27,234 nucleotides of DNA from a virus: positions 1-27,234 of the IMG/VR virus record IMGVR_UViG_3300042375_000181, one strand, 5' to 3'. Below the pieces are notes generated by a model. The model made no database searches. It saw only the letters and a program-made list of their open reading frames with translations, and was not told the DNA's origin. The translations under genes and the position numbers were made by a program. Below are positions 6,928-15,077 of this stretch, one piece after another; within the stretch, counting starts at the first letter, position 1; each line of letters begins with the position of its first letter.

Positions 6928-8922
6928 ATGGCCGTAACCAGTCAACAAATTATAGATTTCTTGCTTGCTAATCCAGGCATGAGTGACGCTCAGATCGTTG
7001 CGGCTATGGAGCAATATGGAGTGTCTCCTGCTCAAATGGCTACGGCTGTTGGTTTACCAGAGGGTGAGGTTGCGGCTCGTGCTGCGGCTGTTATTCCTCA
7101 AGGACAGACTATTACCCTTGGAGATACTGTTGTTCAGCCTGTTTACCAAGTAACTGGTTCTGGTGACAGCGAACAAGTAGGTGGACTTGAGAATGTTATT
7201 ACCTACAAAGCTACTGATAACAAGGCGGGTGGATCGTATACCCAATACACATCTACTGGTGAAGTAGAACAAACTGGCACTCAACAAGAAGTTAAAAGTG
7301 GTGTAAAAGAGTTTGTAATAGGTGCGGGATTACTCCTTGGTTTGCCAACCATATTAAATGCGGGTGCGGCTACAACTGGCCTAACTGCAACTGAACTTGC
7401 TCAACTAGACTTGGCTACAGGTGGTGTTGGCGGTGCGGGTGGTATTGGTACGGGTGTTACCGCATTGGCTACAGGCGCACCTACAGTAGCAACTACTGCT
7501 TTAACAGGTGGTAGTGGTTTAATTACAGGTGTTAATGCAGGTTTAACTGCGGCAGAAATTGCGGCATTAACTGCTCAAGATTTAGCTATTGGTGCGGGTA
7601 CTCCTAGTGCGGCAAGTACAGCGGGTTTGCTAAGTCCTGCTGTAGCAAGTGGGGTAGCTCCTGCTGTTGCGGGAATGGGTACAGGTACAGGACTTACAGT
7701 AGGTGGCACTACTGGTCTTGGCGGTTCATCAGGATTAGCAAGTCTTGGTGGCGCACCAGGTGCAGGAGTTACTTTGGGAACTGCGGGTCTGGGTGCTTTA
7801 GGTACAGGTGCAGGACTTGGAACTTCAGCACTAACAACTGGCGGTTTATTGGGTGCTAACACTTTACTTGGTGGTGCTGGCCTTGGTACAACATTGTCGG
7901 GTCTTGGTGCGGGTGCTTCACTTTTAGGGACGGCAGCAACTGGTTTGGGTGCAAACAACCTTGCTAATCTGCTTTCTGGTGGACTAGGTACTGCGGGTAG
8001 TTTGCTTCAGATGCAACAGTCTAAGGAAGCGGCTCTTGCGGCTCAACAAAGGATTGATGCCGAGACTGCTGCGGCTAAACAAGCGGCTCAGTTTAGACCT
8101 ATTGGAATGACCACAAGGTTTGGTACTTCACAGTTTGCAGTCGATCCCGTAACGGGTCAGTTGACAAGCGCAGGATACACACTAAGTCCTGAAGCTAAGA
8201 ATGCTCAAGATCGTTTGGTTAAGTTGGCTGAGTCTGGTTTAGTACAAGCAGAAGGAGCACAAAAGGCTTTTGAGCCACTCCAAACTGGCGCAGAGAGTCT
8301 GTTTAAACTTGGTCAAGGCTATCTTGCTAAAACTCCAGAATCGGTTGCAAGTGATTACATGAAATCACAATTGGCACTTCTAGCACCTGGTCGTGAACAA
8401 CAATATGCTTTCTTGCAAAACCAATTACAACAGCAAGGTCGTGGTGGTTTATCTGTTGCTCAAGGTACTGGACTAGCTCCAACATCTCCAGAGTTGGCTG
8501 CCTTTATGAATGCAAAGATTCAAGAAGATGCAAGACTTGCGGCTAATGCCCAACAATTTGGTCAGCAAAATGTGTTGTTTGGTGCAGGTCTATTGGGTCA
8601 AGGCTCACAAGCTATGGGTCAGTACTATGGTGGTCAACAAGCGGCTTATACGCCCTATACGACTGCTTTGGGACAAGTACAAGGTCTTGAGACTGCGGCA
8701 CAACAACCACTCACAATGGGTCTAGCTCTTGGTAAAGAGGCATCTCAGGCGGGTGCAAGGGTTGGCGAATTGGGATTAGGCGGTGCTAGATTAAGTACAG
8801 CCTTGGGAACAAGTGCAAATGCTACTACTAATCCTTATGCTCAAGCATTGATGGCGGCAGGTAATCCTAATGCTATGTTTGGTCAATCACTTGGCAATGT
8901 GTTTGGCGGTCTATTTTCGTAA
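6928..8922 (+). CDS. Large Gly/Ala-rich internal virion (ejection) protein candidate
   Basis: A 664-residue protein. Residues 1-60 form a small helical domain (SQQIIDFLLANPGMSDAQIVAAMEQYG). Residues of about 125-360 are extraordinarily rich in Gly, Ala, Thr and Leu, with hydrophobic stretches (VIGAGLLLGLPTILNAGA) that could cross a membrane. The rest is Gln/Ala-rich and helical (QMQQSKEAALAAQQRID onward). Podovirus ejected proteins typically combine such low-complexity membrane-active and helical parts. It is the first of three large consecutive genes between tail and lysis blocks, the usual site for internal virion proteins. No lytic enzyme motif is seen. Confidence 0.55.
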   Translation: MAVTSQQIIDFLLANPGMSDAQIVAAMEQYGVSPAQMATAVGLPEGEVAARAAAVIPQGQTITLGDTVVQPVYQVTGSGDSEQVGGLENVITYKATDNKAGGSYTQYTSTGEVEQTGTQQEVKSGVKEFVIGAGLLLGLPTILNAGAATTGLTATELAQLDLATGGVGGAGGIGTGVTALATGAPTVATTALTGGSGLITGVNAGLTAAEIAALTAQDLAIGAGTPSAASTAGLLSPAVASGVAPAVAGMGTGTGLTVGGTTGLGGSSGLASLGGAPGAGVTLGTAGLGALGTGAGLGTSALTTGGLLGANTLLGGAGLGTTLSGLGAGASLLGTAATGLGANNLANLLSGGLGTAGSLLQMQQSKEAALAAQQRIDAETAAAKQAAQFRPIGMTTRFGTSQFAVDPVTGQLTSAGYTLSPEAKNAQDRLVKLAESGLVQAEGAQKAFEPLQTGAESLFKLGQGYLAKTPESVASDYMKSQLALLAPGREQQYAFLQNQLQQQGRGGLSVAQGTGLAPTSPELAAFMNAKIQEDARLAANAQQFGQQNVLFGAGLLGQGSQAMGQYYGGQQAAYTPYTTALGQVQGLETAAQQPLTMGLALGKEASQAGARVGELGLGGARLSTALGTSANATTNPYAQALMAAGNPNAMFGQSLGNVFGGLFS

Positions 8923-8931
8923 GGAATCATC

Positions 8932-10371
8932 ATGGCAGAAAGTAATATCGTAGCGGGTCTGTTTGGCATGACTCCTGAAATGTATCAGGGGCAACAGTAC
9001 CAACAAGACTTAAAAAGAAGTTATGAATTAGCTCAACTCGATCCTGGTGCTGCGGCAAGAGCACAGTTGGGTGCAAGTGTTGGTCAACTTGGTCGTGGCT
9101 TTGCGGGTGCTTTGGGCATTGAAGACCCACAACTGAAGCTAATCAGTGCTAGAAACACTATTGCCCAACAGATAGACCAGACTAACCCTGAGTCAATCTT
9201 AAAAGGCGCACAGATGTTGGCACAAGCTGGTGACCAACAAGGTGCTATGGCATTGGCTCAATATGCTCGTCAAGCACAGAGTGAGATGGCTCAAACACAA
9301 CAGCGTTTGTCAGCAAGTAGAGCATCTGAGGCTCAAGCTACTCGTGAGCGAATGACCCCTCAACAACAGAATGCAATGGCGTATGCCTCAACTGTTGCTG
9401 AGCCAGGCACTCCACAGTTTAATTCTGTTTATCAAAGGACTTTACAAGACTTGATTAACAAGGAAAAACCTGATTTAACATCTACCGAGCAGAAAAATGC
9501 CAAAGCCTTGGCTTTAACTGCTGGCCCTGAAGGTTCAGCTCCTTACATTGAGAAATTTAATGCAGAGATGCTTCGCTTAACAACTAAGGCTGAAGGTCGC
9601 CCTGTGATTAAAGAAGTTGGTGTTGCTGCCAATACTCGTGAGCCTGTTTATACATATCAAGAAGGTAATAATCCTCCTCAACAAATCATCTATAGAAATG
9701 TTGATGGAAAACAACAGATGATTCCTTATACAGGTGGTGTTGACAGAACAACTGCCACATCAAAAACAGAGGTTAAATTGCCTGAAGGTGAATCAGAGTT
9801 TCTAAAAGAAATGGGCAAGTTAGACGCTAAAAAAGTTGCTGACGCTATGGTCACACGGGAAACGGCCTCCTCTACAATTAAGTCACTTAATAAATTAGCT
9901 ACATTGCCAGACAATGAGTTAATAACGGGGCAGTTTGCTACAGGTCGTGTTGGTATTGCTAACTTAATTCAAACGCTTGGTTTGGCTTCTGCCACAGATG
10001 CTAAAAGAGTAGCTGGAAGCCAAGAATATCAAAAGGTTGCGGGTGATGTTATCTTGCAAACACTTGGTGGCAAATTGGGTTCTGGCTTCTCCAATGCGGA
10101 TCGTGAGTTTATCCAAGGACTTATTCCACAGTTGGAAACAAATCCTGTGGCTCGTCGTCAACTTATCACGTTCATGCAACAAAAAAATCAAGATATTGTT
10201 GCAGAGGCAATTCGTACCGAAACTTATGCTCGCAAAAACAAAGGTTTATCAGGTTTCGAGCCTAAAATTCCAATGTCAGTTGAGCCTGTTAAACCAAGAC
10301 CTTATTCTGGCTTAACAGATGAACAACTCAATGCAAAAATTCGAGCCGCACAAGCTCAACAACCACGATAA
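8932..10371 (+). CDS. Internal virion / ejection protein candidate (479 aa)
   Basis: The start ATG follows AAGGA. The N-terminus, AGLFGMTPEMYQGQQYQQDL, leads into long Gln/Ala-rich helices (ILKGAQMLAQAGDQQGAMAL; QTQQRLSASRASEAQATRER), typical of phage proteins packed in the capsid and ejected with DNA. The C-terminal third contains FATGRVGIANLIQTLGL and GGKLGSGFSNADREFIQGL, which I also associate with this protein class. The middle is predicted helical and soluble. It is the second of three such genes. The assignment rests on composition, position and general resemblance. Confidence 0.55.
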   Translation: MAESNIVAGLFGMTPEMYQGQQYQQDLKRSYELAQLDPGAAARAQLGASVGQLGRGFAGALGIEDPQLKLISARNTIAQQIDQTNPESILKGAQMLAQAGDQQGAMALAQYARQAQSEMAQTQQRLSASRASEAQATRERMTPQQQNAMAYASTVAEPGTPQFNSVYQRTLQDLINKEKPDLTSTEQKNAKALALTAGPEGSAPYIEKFNAEMLRLTTKAEGRPVIKEVGVAANTREPVYTYQEGNNPPQQIIYRNVDGKQQMIPYTGGVDRTTATSKTEVKLPEGESEFLKEMGKLDAKKVADAMVTRETASSTIKSLNKLATLPDNELITGQFATGRVGIANLIQTLGLASATDAKRVAGSQEYQKVAGDVILQTLGGKLGSGFSNADREFIQGLIPQLETNPVARRQLITFMQQKNQDIVAEAIRTETYARKNKGLSGFEPKIPMSVEPVKPRPYSGLTDEQLNAKIRAAQAQQPR

Positions 10372-10381
10372 GAGGTAAAGC

Positions 10382-12586
10382 ATGGCTGATTCATTAGCAG
10401 AACTGATTGCTGAAAGAGAAAGACGCTCTGGTCGTGTTACTGGTGGTGTTCGTAGTGTTCTTGAGCAACCTGAAGAAACAACTAATCTAGAAGAGATTAA
10501 AAGGGCTGTTACATCTCTTTTAAAAGGCTCAACTGTTAGTGTTATTGGAGCAGTAGGTGGCTGGGGTAATGTTTATGATGCAATTAGAAAAAGTAAAGAC
10601 CCAAATCCTTTATCTAGTCGTGGAATAGTAAACGCTCTTGCTAAAGTTGGTGGCCCTGACTTAATGAAAATTCAGGGATACAAAGGTTTATACGATCTTG
10701 GTCAGGCAGGAGCTTTCCCAGCGGTGATGTCGGCAGTAGCACCAGGCAGTAGTCTGTTTAGATTGTCTACTCCTGCTAGAACTGCGGGTGCTGAATTTAC
10801 TACCGCAGGTACTTTAGGTTTGCTGTCTCAACAAGTTGCTCCTGAAAGCATGGCGGCTCAGTTAACCATGCAAACCTTGCCATACTTGGTTGTGGGTGGT
10901 GTTCGAGGTTACAGTGCTAAAGGTCAGCAAGACAAAATAAACGAATACAAGAAGTTGCTTCCTGAAGGCGACAAGAACATCTTTGATGAGTTTATGCTTC
11001 GTGGTCAGGCATCATCTGACCCTGTTATTGCTGCTGATATTGCAAGACTTTCTAGGTCGCCAAAGTATTTAGAGCTTATTACTGCTTTGAATGAAGGTGC
11101 TGCCAAAAAAGCTGTATTAGGTATTGAGCCTAAAACATCTGTACTTACTCAAGAACAAGCAAAAACAGCAATTATTCAAAGTATTGAAGACAAACTTTCT
11201 GGTATGAGAGACAGTAAAACTGGCAGTTTGTTTGAAAAAGCCAAAGGTTATGGTGCAAATATACCTTTAGTTGACCCATCAACTACATTGGCAAATATTG
11301 ATAACTTGATTGCTAGATATTCTGAAAAAACAACACCAAATGCTGATCGTGCTGTCCAAGTATTACGAAATATTAGAGAGCGTTTGGCTACAGAAGTTCC
11401 TGTTAATCCAGAGCAAGTTGCTTTAAGGGGTGCTACTGGCCCTATTGAAATGACAAATAAACGTACTGTTGAGCAAGTTCAAGGTGTTTTGTCTGAGTTT
11501 GGTAAAAAAGCATCTGTTGGCGACAACTTAATTAAAGACTTGTCTATTTCTGATGAACAAATCATAACAAGTGCTATTTTTGGCGGTATGAAGCAAGATT
11601 TAAGGGCGGCTGTTAGAACTTCATCTGGAAGCGATAGGGCGGCTTTAAACTTATTATCAGAAGCTCGTGATCGTGTTGCAAAATCTAGTGAGGCATATAA
11701 CGAAGCAATTGCTCAAGGCTTACCTAAGTTCTTGCAAAACAAGAGTCTTATTGAGGTATCGCCAGAACAACTATTTCAAGCATACAAAGAATTGACTCCT
11801 GCTCAACGAGGAACAATGAGGTCTTGGGTGTCTAAAAATGACTCAGAAGCCTTATCTGTTTTAGACAAACAAGTATTTGATGAATTTGTTAATAGTGCAA
11901 GAACTCCCAATGCTCTTGGCGTAGAGACTGTTAACTTAGAGTTAATGGCTAAGAACTGGCGTGGTTTAAATACTGTTGACAAGGATGCTTTGGCTACCGC
12001 TTTGGGTACTAATGCTTCAGCGTTTAGTGATCGGATGAAAGATGCTGAGTTGATGACTCGCAAAATGAGTGTTTCTAAACCATCAGAGCCTCCAATCGTT
12101 AGTGGTGAGGTTGTGAGAGAGGCTTCTGCTGTCTTAGGTGCGGGTTTAAATTATGGTGCATCTAAGGTTGGTCAACTTGGTTTAGATATTGTTAATTCAT
12201 TTAGCAAAAATGGTTTAAATGAAGACCAACTTATGAAGGCTTTACTTACTCCTGAAGGTGCTAAATTCTTGAAAACTGCGGCACTAAGCCCAAGGTCTGC
12301 AAATGTTTTAACAGATTTGACCAAAATGGAGAATTCAAATCCTGTTGCTCGATGGATGATTGGAACTACTGCTCGATTCGGCCCACGAATGGCTAGTGCA
12401 GAGCAACCTACTGTCCAAACACAAGAACAAGCAACTGCTGGTGAAGATGAACTTGCTGCCTTGCTTCAAGAACAAGCAATGCGTCAACAACCTGCTCAAG
12501 CACCTGCTGAAGAAAATGGTTTAGCTAGGCTTTTGCAGGATAGGGCAAATCAAATGCAACAGAATCAACCACAACCTGTTCAGTAA
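10382..12586 (+). CDS. Internal virion / ejection protein candidate (734 aa)
   Basis: AGAGG just upstream of the ATG supports the start. This 734-residue, mostly helical protein has a mildly hydrophobic section near 55-160 (STVSVIGAVGGWGNVYDAI; AGAFPAVMSAVAPG) and a long charged helical body with many Lys/Glu/Gln. It ends in a Gln/Pro/Ala-rich repeat-like tail (LAALLQEQAMRQQPAQAPAEE). Size, composition and location before the lysis genes fit the largest ejection protein of a podovirus. I see no lytic transglycosylase ES motif, so any peptidoglycan-cutting role is unsupported. Its TAA overlaps an ATG at 12586. Confidence 0.55.
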   Translation: MADSLAELIAERERRSGRVTGGVRSVLEQPEETTNLEEIKRAVTSLLKGSTVSVIGAVGGWGNVYDAIRKSKDPNPLSSRGIVNALAKVGGPDLMKIQGYKGLYDLGQAGAFPAVMSAVAPGSSLFRLSTPARTAGAEFTTAGTLGLLSQQVAPESMAAQLTMQTLPYLVVGGVRGYSAKGQQDKINEYKKLLPEGDKNIFDEFMLRGQASSDPVIAADIARLSRSPKYLELITALNEGAAKKAVLGIEPKTSVLTQEQAKTAIIQSIEDKLSGMRDSKTGSLFEKAKGYGANIPLVDPSTTLANIDNLIARYSEKTTPNADRAVQVLRNIRERLATEVPVNPEQVALRGATGPIEMTNKRTVEQVQGVLSEFGKKASVGDNLIKDLSISDEQIITSAIFGGMKQDLRAAVRTSSGSDRAALNLLSEARDRVAKSSEAYNEAIAQGLPKFLQNKSLIEVSPEQLFQAYKELTPAQRGTMRSWVSKNDSEALSVLDKQVFDEFVNSARTPNALGVETVNLELMAKNWRGLNTVDKDALATALGTNASAFSDRMKDAELMTRKMSVSKPSEPPIVSGEVVREASAVLGAGLNYGASKVGQLGLDIVNSFSKNGLNEDQLMKALLTPEGAKFLKTAALSPRSANVLTDLTKMENSNPVARWMIGTTARFGPRMASAEQPTVQTQEQATAGEDELAALLQEQAMRQQPAQAPAEENGLARLLQDRANQMQQNQPQPVQ

Positions 12587-12678
12587 TGAGAGACTATGCC
12601 GAAGCCATCATCGCTGCGGTATGTATTAGTGCTTTTGTCATTTTTTGTAGCTATATTATTGTTTGGTGTTTTCCGTGA
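12586..12678 (+). CDS. Possible 30-aa membrane peptide overlapping the next gene
   Basis: An ATG at 12586 sits in a TAATG overlap with the preceding stop, the signature of translational coupling. It opens a 30-residue frame: MRDYAEAI, then a hydrophobic stretch IIAAVCISAFVIFCSYIIVW and a short tail CFP. That is one membrane-spanning helix with charged N-terminus. There is no Shine-Dalgarno site, so translation would depend on reinitiation. It shares 83 nt with the 62-residue gene in another frame. I favour it being real because of the coupling and the clean membrane topology, but it may be chance. Confidence 0.42.
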   Translation: MRDYAEAIIAAVCISAFVIFCSYIIVWCFP

Positions 12679-12784
12679 TCGTCTAAGGGCGGCAACCATA
12701 GAGTACCGATGTATTAAATGGACTTGGGTTGGAGACGTATATAACCGAAGGGTTATCTGTCTTAAATGGGAGAAGGTGAAATGA
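12596..12784 (+). CDS. Small membrane protein with WTWVGDVYNRRVICLKW domain
   Basis: This 62-residue protein has a hydrophobic helix at about 9-25 (YVLVLLSFFVAILLFGVF) followed by a compact charged/aromatic domain, EYRCIKWTWVGDVYNRRVICLKWEK. The latter resembles a recurring phage C-terminal motif ('C..W.WtGDVYNR.v.CL.W'), which supports translation of this frame at least in its second half. The ribosome-binding site is weak (GAGAG close to ATG). It could be a lysis or superinfection-exclusion membrane protein; function is unknown. Its 3' end overlaps the next gene by 4 nt. Confidence 0.6.
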   Translation: MPKPSSLRYVLVLLSFFVAILLFGVFRDRLRAATIEYRCIKWTWVGDVYNRRVICLKWEKVK

Positions 12785-13275
12785 TTGATCCGATGACGGC
12801 TCTAGCTGGCATTCAGCAAGCTATTTCGATGGTTAAGAAGGCGAGTAAGGTCGCCAATGATTTAGGTTCTCTTGCCCCGATGATTGGCAAGATGTTCGAT
12901 GCCAAGAGTACCGCTACTAAGGCATTGATCGAGGCTAAGAAGGGCAAAGGTTCCAATATGGGAACTGCTCTCCAGATTGAGATGGCTCTTGAACAGGCTA
13001 GAGCATTCGAGGAAGAGTTAAAGATGCTCTTCATGACCACAGGTAAGGTTGACGTTTGGAACAAGATTAAGGCTCGTCAAGACCAGATGGATGTGGACGA
13101 TGCAAGAGAACTCAGGGCTTTAGAGAGAGCAGATAAGAAGGCTAAACAAGAAGAAGAAGAGATGCAAGAGTTAGCCATGATTATTGGCGGTGTGGCTTTT
13201 GTTTTGTTTCTGGTCGGCATTGGCATCTATGAACTCATGGAGTTTTGCGATACCACTAAAAGGTGTGGTCGGTGA
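12781..13275 (+). CDS. Coiled-coil protein with C-terminal membrane anchor
   Basis: ATG 12781 is preferred over an in-frame ATG at 12766 because GGGAGAAGGTG lies directly before it and it makes an ATGA overlap with the previous gene. The 164-residue product begins MIDPMTALAGIQQAISMVKK, has long Lys/Glu-rich helices, and ends with a membrane segment (AMIIGGVAFVLFLVGIGIYEL) plus a short tail with two Cys. I recognise the 'mIdP.TAla.i..ai..vkka' start and 'W..i.arq.q...d...eLrale.a' body as a widespread phage family near lysis genes, with no proven role. Confidence 0.65.
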   Translation: MIDPMTALAGIQQAISMVKKASKVANDLGSLAPMIGKMFDAKSTATKALIEAKKGKGSNMGTALQIEMALEQARAFEEELKMLFMTTGKVDVWNKIKARQDQMDVDDARELRALERADKKAKQEEEEMQELAMIIGGVAFVLFLVGIGIYELMEFCDTTKRCGR

Positions 13276-13427
13276 ATGAGTATCAGAAGACTTTTGACCT
13301 GTGCCTTAAGATATTCGTTTACGGGTGTGTGGCATTATGGTTTCTTGGCTTCTTAAAGTTCTTGCCTGACGATTTGTCGGACAGGATTGTTAATCTTCTA
13401 CTTGGAAGGGTTGGTCTAGGGAAATGA
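13272..13427 (+). CDS. Small one-helix membrane protein (51 aa)
   Basis: This starts at GTG 13272 in a GTGA overlap with the preceding TGA, and stops in an ATGA overlap with the next gene, so the 51-codon frame fits the coupled series exactly. The product is MNEYQKTFDLCLKIFVYG with a hydrophobic segment continuing CVALWFLGFLKFL, then DDLSDRIVNLLLG. One membrane helix is likely. A competing ATG at 13276 opens only 26 codons and lacks the fit. In this cassette it could be a holin-like or antiholin-like peptide, but nothing decides this. Confidence 0.58.
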   Translation: MNEYQKTFDLCLKIFVYGCVALWFLGFLKFLPDDLSDRIVNLLLGRVGLGK

Positions 13428-13732
13428 TTGAAACAAATGAAAAACACGCTCTGATCGAAAAAGTGGCATTTGCCATATTGCCAATTCTTTTCACTTGCGT
13501 AGTGTATTTAATGAACTCACTGTCGCATCTATCCCATGAGGTTACTGTACTAAACAACAAGATCAGCCTAGTGGTCACTTCAGACAACAAGCAAGCTACC
13601 AACACTGGTGCAGAACTAGCCCGTGAAAAACTGCGTCAGGACTTGGAAAAAGAGATTCAAAAGAATCGTGACGACATCATGCACAATCGTCAGGACATTG
13701 CTGTAATTTACGAAAAAATGAAAAGCAAATGA
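13424..13732 (+). CDS. Membrane-anchored coiled-coil protein (DUF7201-like)
   Basis: The 102-residue product has an N-terminal cytoplasmic stretch, a single membrane helix (VAFAILPILFTCVVYLMNSL, about 14-33) and a C-terminal coiled coil rich in Glu, Lys and Gln (ELAREKLRQDLEKEIQKNRD; RQDIAVIYEKMKSK). The ILP.LFtC.VYLM and 'lvvt.dNkqatNtgAELAREKLRqd' signatures recall a family (I believe DUF7201) common in phage lysis regions. It may organise other membrane proteins there. It is linked by 4-nt overlaps on both sides. Confidence 0.65.
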   Translation: MIETNEKHALIEKVAFAILPILFTCVVYLMNSLSHLSHEVTVLNNKISLVVTSDNKQATNTGAELAREKLRQDLEKEIQKNRDDIMHNRQDIAVIYEKMKSK

Positions 13733-13899
13733 GAATTACCACTTACCAACAGAATGCTCAAATGTTGTCAGAGGCTCACCGAGTGATCCACCAACAGAAT
13801 ATGAAGCGTTTAGCAGAACTAACCAGACAAGCTGAACAACAACAGAAAATCCATGAGATTAAGACTCAATGGGCTAAATCTGTGGACATCAAAGCATGA
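13729..13899 (+). CDS. Small Gln-rich helical protein (56 aa)
   Basis: The frame opens and closes with 4-nt overlaps (ATGA) to its neighbours, which strongly supports it despite being only 56 residues. The product, MRITTYQQNAQMLSEAHRVI and onward, is one long amphipathic helix rich in Gln, Lys and Glu with no membrane segment. It could be a partner of the preceding coiled-coil membrane protein. I know of no described function. Confidence 0.58.
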   Translation: MRITTYQQNAQMLSEAHRVIHQQNMKRLAELTRQAEQQQKIHEIKTQWAKSVDIKA

Positions 13900-14087
13900 G
13901 ATATCTATTGCTTCTTTTACTGCTCAGTGGCTGCAAAGATGTTTACCGCTATCCCTGCCAGAATCCTGATAACTTTCATGCACCTGATTGCCAAAAGCCT
14001 AAATGCTTGTTTACTCAGATGTGTCCAGAATACTTAGTAGCCCCTATCTTGGAGAAAAAGGTCAATGACATCCAACCAGAAAAATGA
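13896..14087 (+). CDS. Small outer-membrane-type lipoprotein
   Basis: This encodes a 63-residue protein with an N-terminal run of leucines ending in the lipobox LSGC (Cys 13), so it should be exported, lipidated at Cys 13 and cleaved by signal peptidase II. The mature part has KDVYRYPCQNPDNFHAPDC, then CLFTQMCPE, giving several cysteines that may form disulfides in the periplasm. The 'SGCkDVYRYPCQnPdn...peC.kp.C' pattern is a familiar phage lipoprotein of unknown role. Candidate functions are superinfection exclusion or help in envelope disruption; it is not the o-spanin, which is elsewhere. Confidence 0.78.
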   Translation: MRYLLLLLLLSGCKDVYRYPCQNPDNFHAPDCQKPKCLFTQMCPEYLVAPILEKKVNDIQPEK

Positions 14088-14580
14088 GCCATTGAGTACA
14101 GAGGCTTTTGAGGTCAGAATTTGGGGCTTTGTAGTGGTTGTAGTCACTCTTATTCTGTGCATCATTGTTATTGCACTACTTTATTCTGTTACTTTTGTAA
14201 CACAACCTATCAAGAGTATGGCCCCGATTGACCAAGCCTACACCAAGATGCTGAACGACATTGTTCTTTTGATTGTTGGCGGTATCGGTGGGGTGATGAC
14301 TAAAAGGGCGGCAGGTGCGGCTTCTAAGATGTTTAACCCTCCACCAATGTGTCAACCAATGGGCTATGGAGGCTCTCAGGGCGGTTTTAACTCGTCCTAT
14401 GCACCTTCTCAGTCAGCCTATGGTTTGCCTTCTCAACCTTTTGGGGCTATGCCTGTTTGGAAGAACCCAGAATTGGATGAGTCTTGGACTCCTGGCCCTC
14501 CTCCCACTACACCTCCTGACCACTTAGAAGATGACCATGAGCGTGAAGAATTAGCACAAGCAAGAAAAGAGGCTGAATAA
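14065..14580 (+). CDS. Two-helix membrane protein, holin candidate
   Basis: This 171-residue protein has two hydrophobic segments: VVVVVTLILCIIVIALLYSV (about 23-45) and DIVLLIVGGIGGVMT (about 65-79). A Pro/Gly/Ser-rich, charged C-terminal tail ends in Glu/Lys/Arg-rich sequence. Two helices joined by a short loop containing APIDQAYTKMLND, placed directly before the spanin and endolysin genes, make it the best holin candidate. The long cytoplasmic-type tail is unusual for a holin. It overlaps the lipoprotein gene by 23 nt and ends on the start of the i-spanin gene. Confidence 0.5.
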   Translation: MTSNQKNEPLSTEAFEVRIWGFVVVVVTLILCIIVIALLYSVTFVTQPIKSMAPIDQAYTKMLNDIVLLIVGGIGGVMTKRAAGAASKMFNPPPMCQPMGYGGSQGGFNSSYAPSQSAYGLPSQPFGAMPVWKNPELDESWTPGPPPTTPPDHLEDDHEREELAQARKEAE

Positions 14581-15077
14581 TGTTCCCAATCCCTTTACCT
14601 TGGTTAATCGTGGGTGTCTTGGTATCTCTCTTTGGTACATACCGAGTTGGACACCACTATGGATGGCTAGAACGTGATGGAGATATGAAAATAGCCATTG
14701 CTAAGAAGAATGAAGAATCTCGTAAAACAGAACAGCAACTGAACGAACAAATCAACCAAAACGCTACTAAATTACTGGAGGCTACCAATGCTATCAATCA
14801 AAAGACTTCTGCCCTTGCTGTTGCCAATCGTGCTGGCAAGTTGCGCCTCTGCCCCACCAGTTACGTACAAGCCCCCACAAGTTCCCCCGTTGCCCCCACA
14901 AATACAGAAGCAACCCGTGAACCTGACAGACAGGCTAATGAACCTTCTGATGCCGAAAGAGCAACCATCGAAGCCATCGCAGAAATAGTTGCCCAAGGGG
15001 ATAAGAATACTGCCGCATTGAATGCATGTGTGGACGCATATGAGAATGTAAGGAATCTGCTAAATGATAAGTCTTGA
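14580..15077 (+). CDS. Rz: Inner-membrane spanin subunit (Rz-like)
   Basis: This starts in TAATG, overlapping the previous stop by one base. The 165-residue product has an N-terminal membrane anchor (PWLIVGVLVSLFGTYRVG, residues 7-24) and a periplasmic coiled coil (EESRKTEQQLNEQINQNATK onward, to about 75), then a Pro/Thr-rich stretch and a final helix with one Cys (NACVDAYENVRN). That topology is the i-spanin one: it joins an outer-membrane lipoprotein partner to fuse the two membranes at lysis. The partner is encoded inside this gene in another frame. It overlaps the endolysin gene by 14 nt. Confidence 0.82.
   Translation: MFPIPLPWLIVGVLVSLFGTYRVGHHYGWLERDGDMKIAIAKKNEESRKTEQQLNEQINQNATKLLEATNAINQKTSALAVANRAGKLRLCPTSYVQAPTSSPVAPTNTEATREPDRQANEPSDAERATIEAIAEIVAQGDKNTAALNACVDAYENVRNLLNDKS
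14788..14988 (+). CDS. Rz1: Outer-membrane spanin lipoprotein (Rz1-like), nested
   Basis: A 66-residue frame lies wholly within the i-spanin gene in the +1 frame. It has a signal peptide, MLSIKRLLPLLLPIVLASC, with lipobox LASC (Cys 19). The short mature part is proline-rich (APPVTYKPPQVPPLPPQIQK), exactly as in Rz1 proteins. CTGGAGG lies upstream (14775-14781). The nested arrangement, lipobox and proline content together make the call strong. It would be lipidated in the outer membrane and bind the periplasmic end of the i-spanin. Confidence 0.88.
   Translation: MLSIKRLLPLLLPIVLASCASAPPVTYKPPQVPPLPPQIQKQPVNLTDRLMNLLMPKEQPSKPSQK

Noticed and set aside
7575-7958. 127-codon minus-strand frame under the Gly/Ala-rich virion gene
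   Set aside because: It is a Pro/Val/Ala-only shadow of the GGT/GCN-rich coding strand with no start signal.
13276-13356. 26-codon frame from the ATG at 13276
   Set aside because: The overlapping GTG frame at 13272-13427 fits both neighbouring overlaps and encodes a clear membrane helix.
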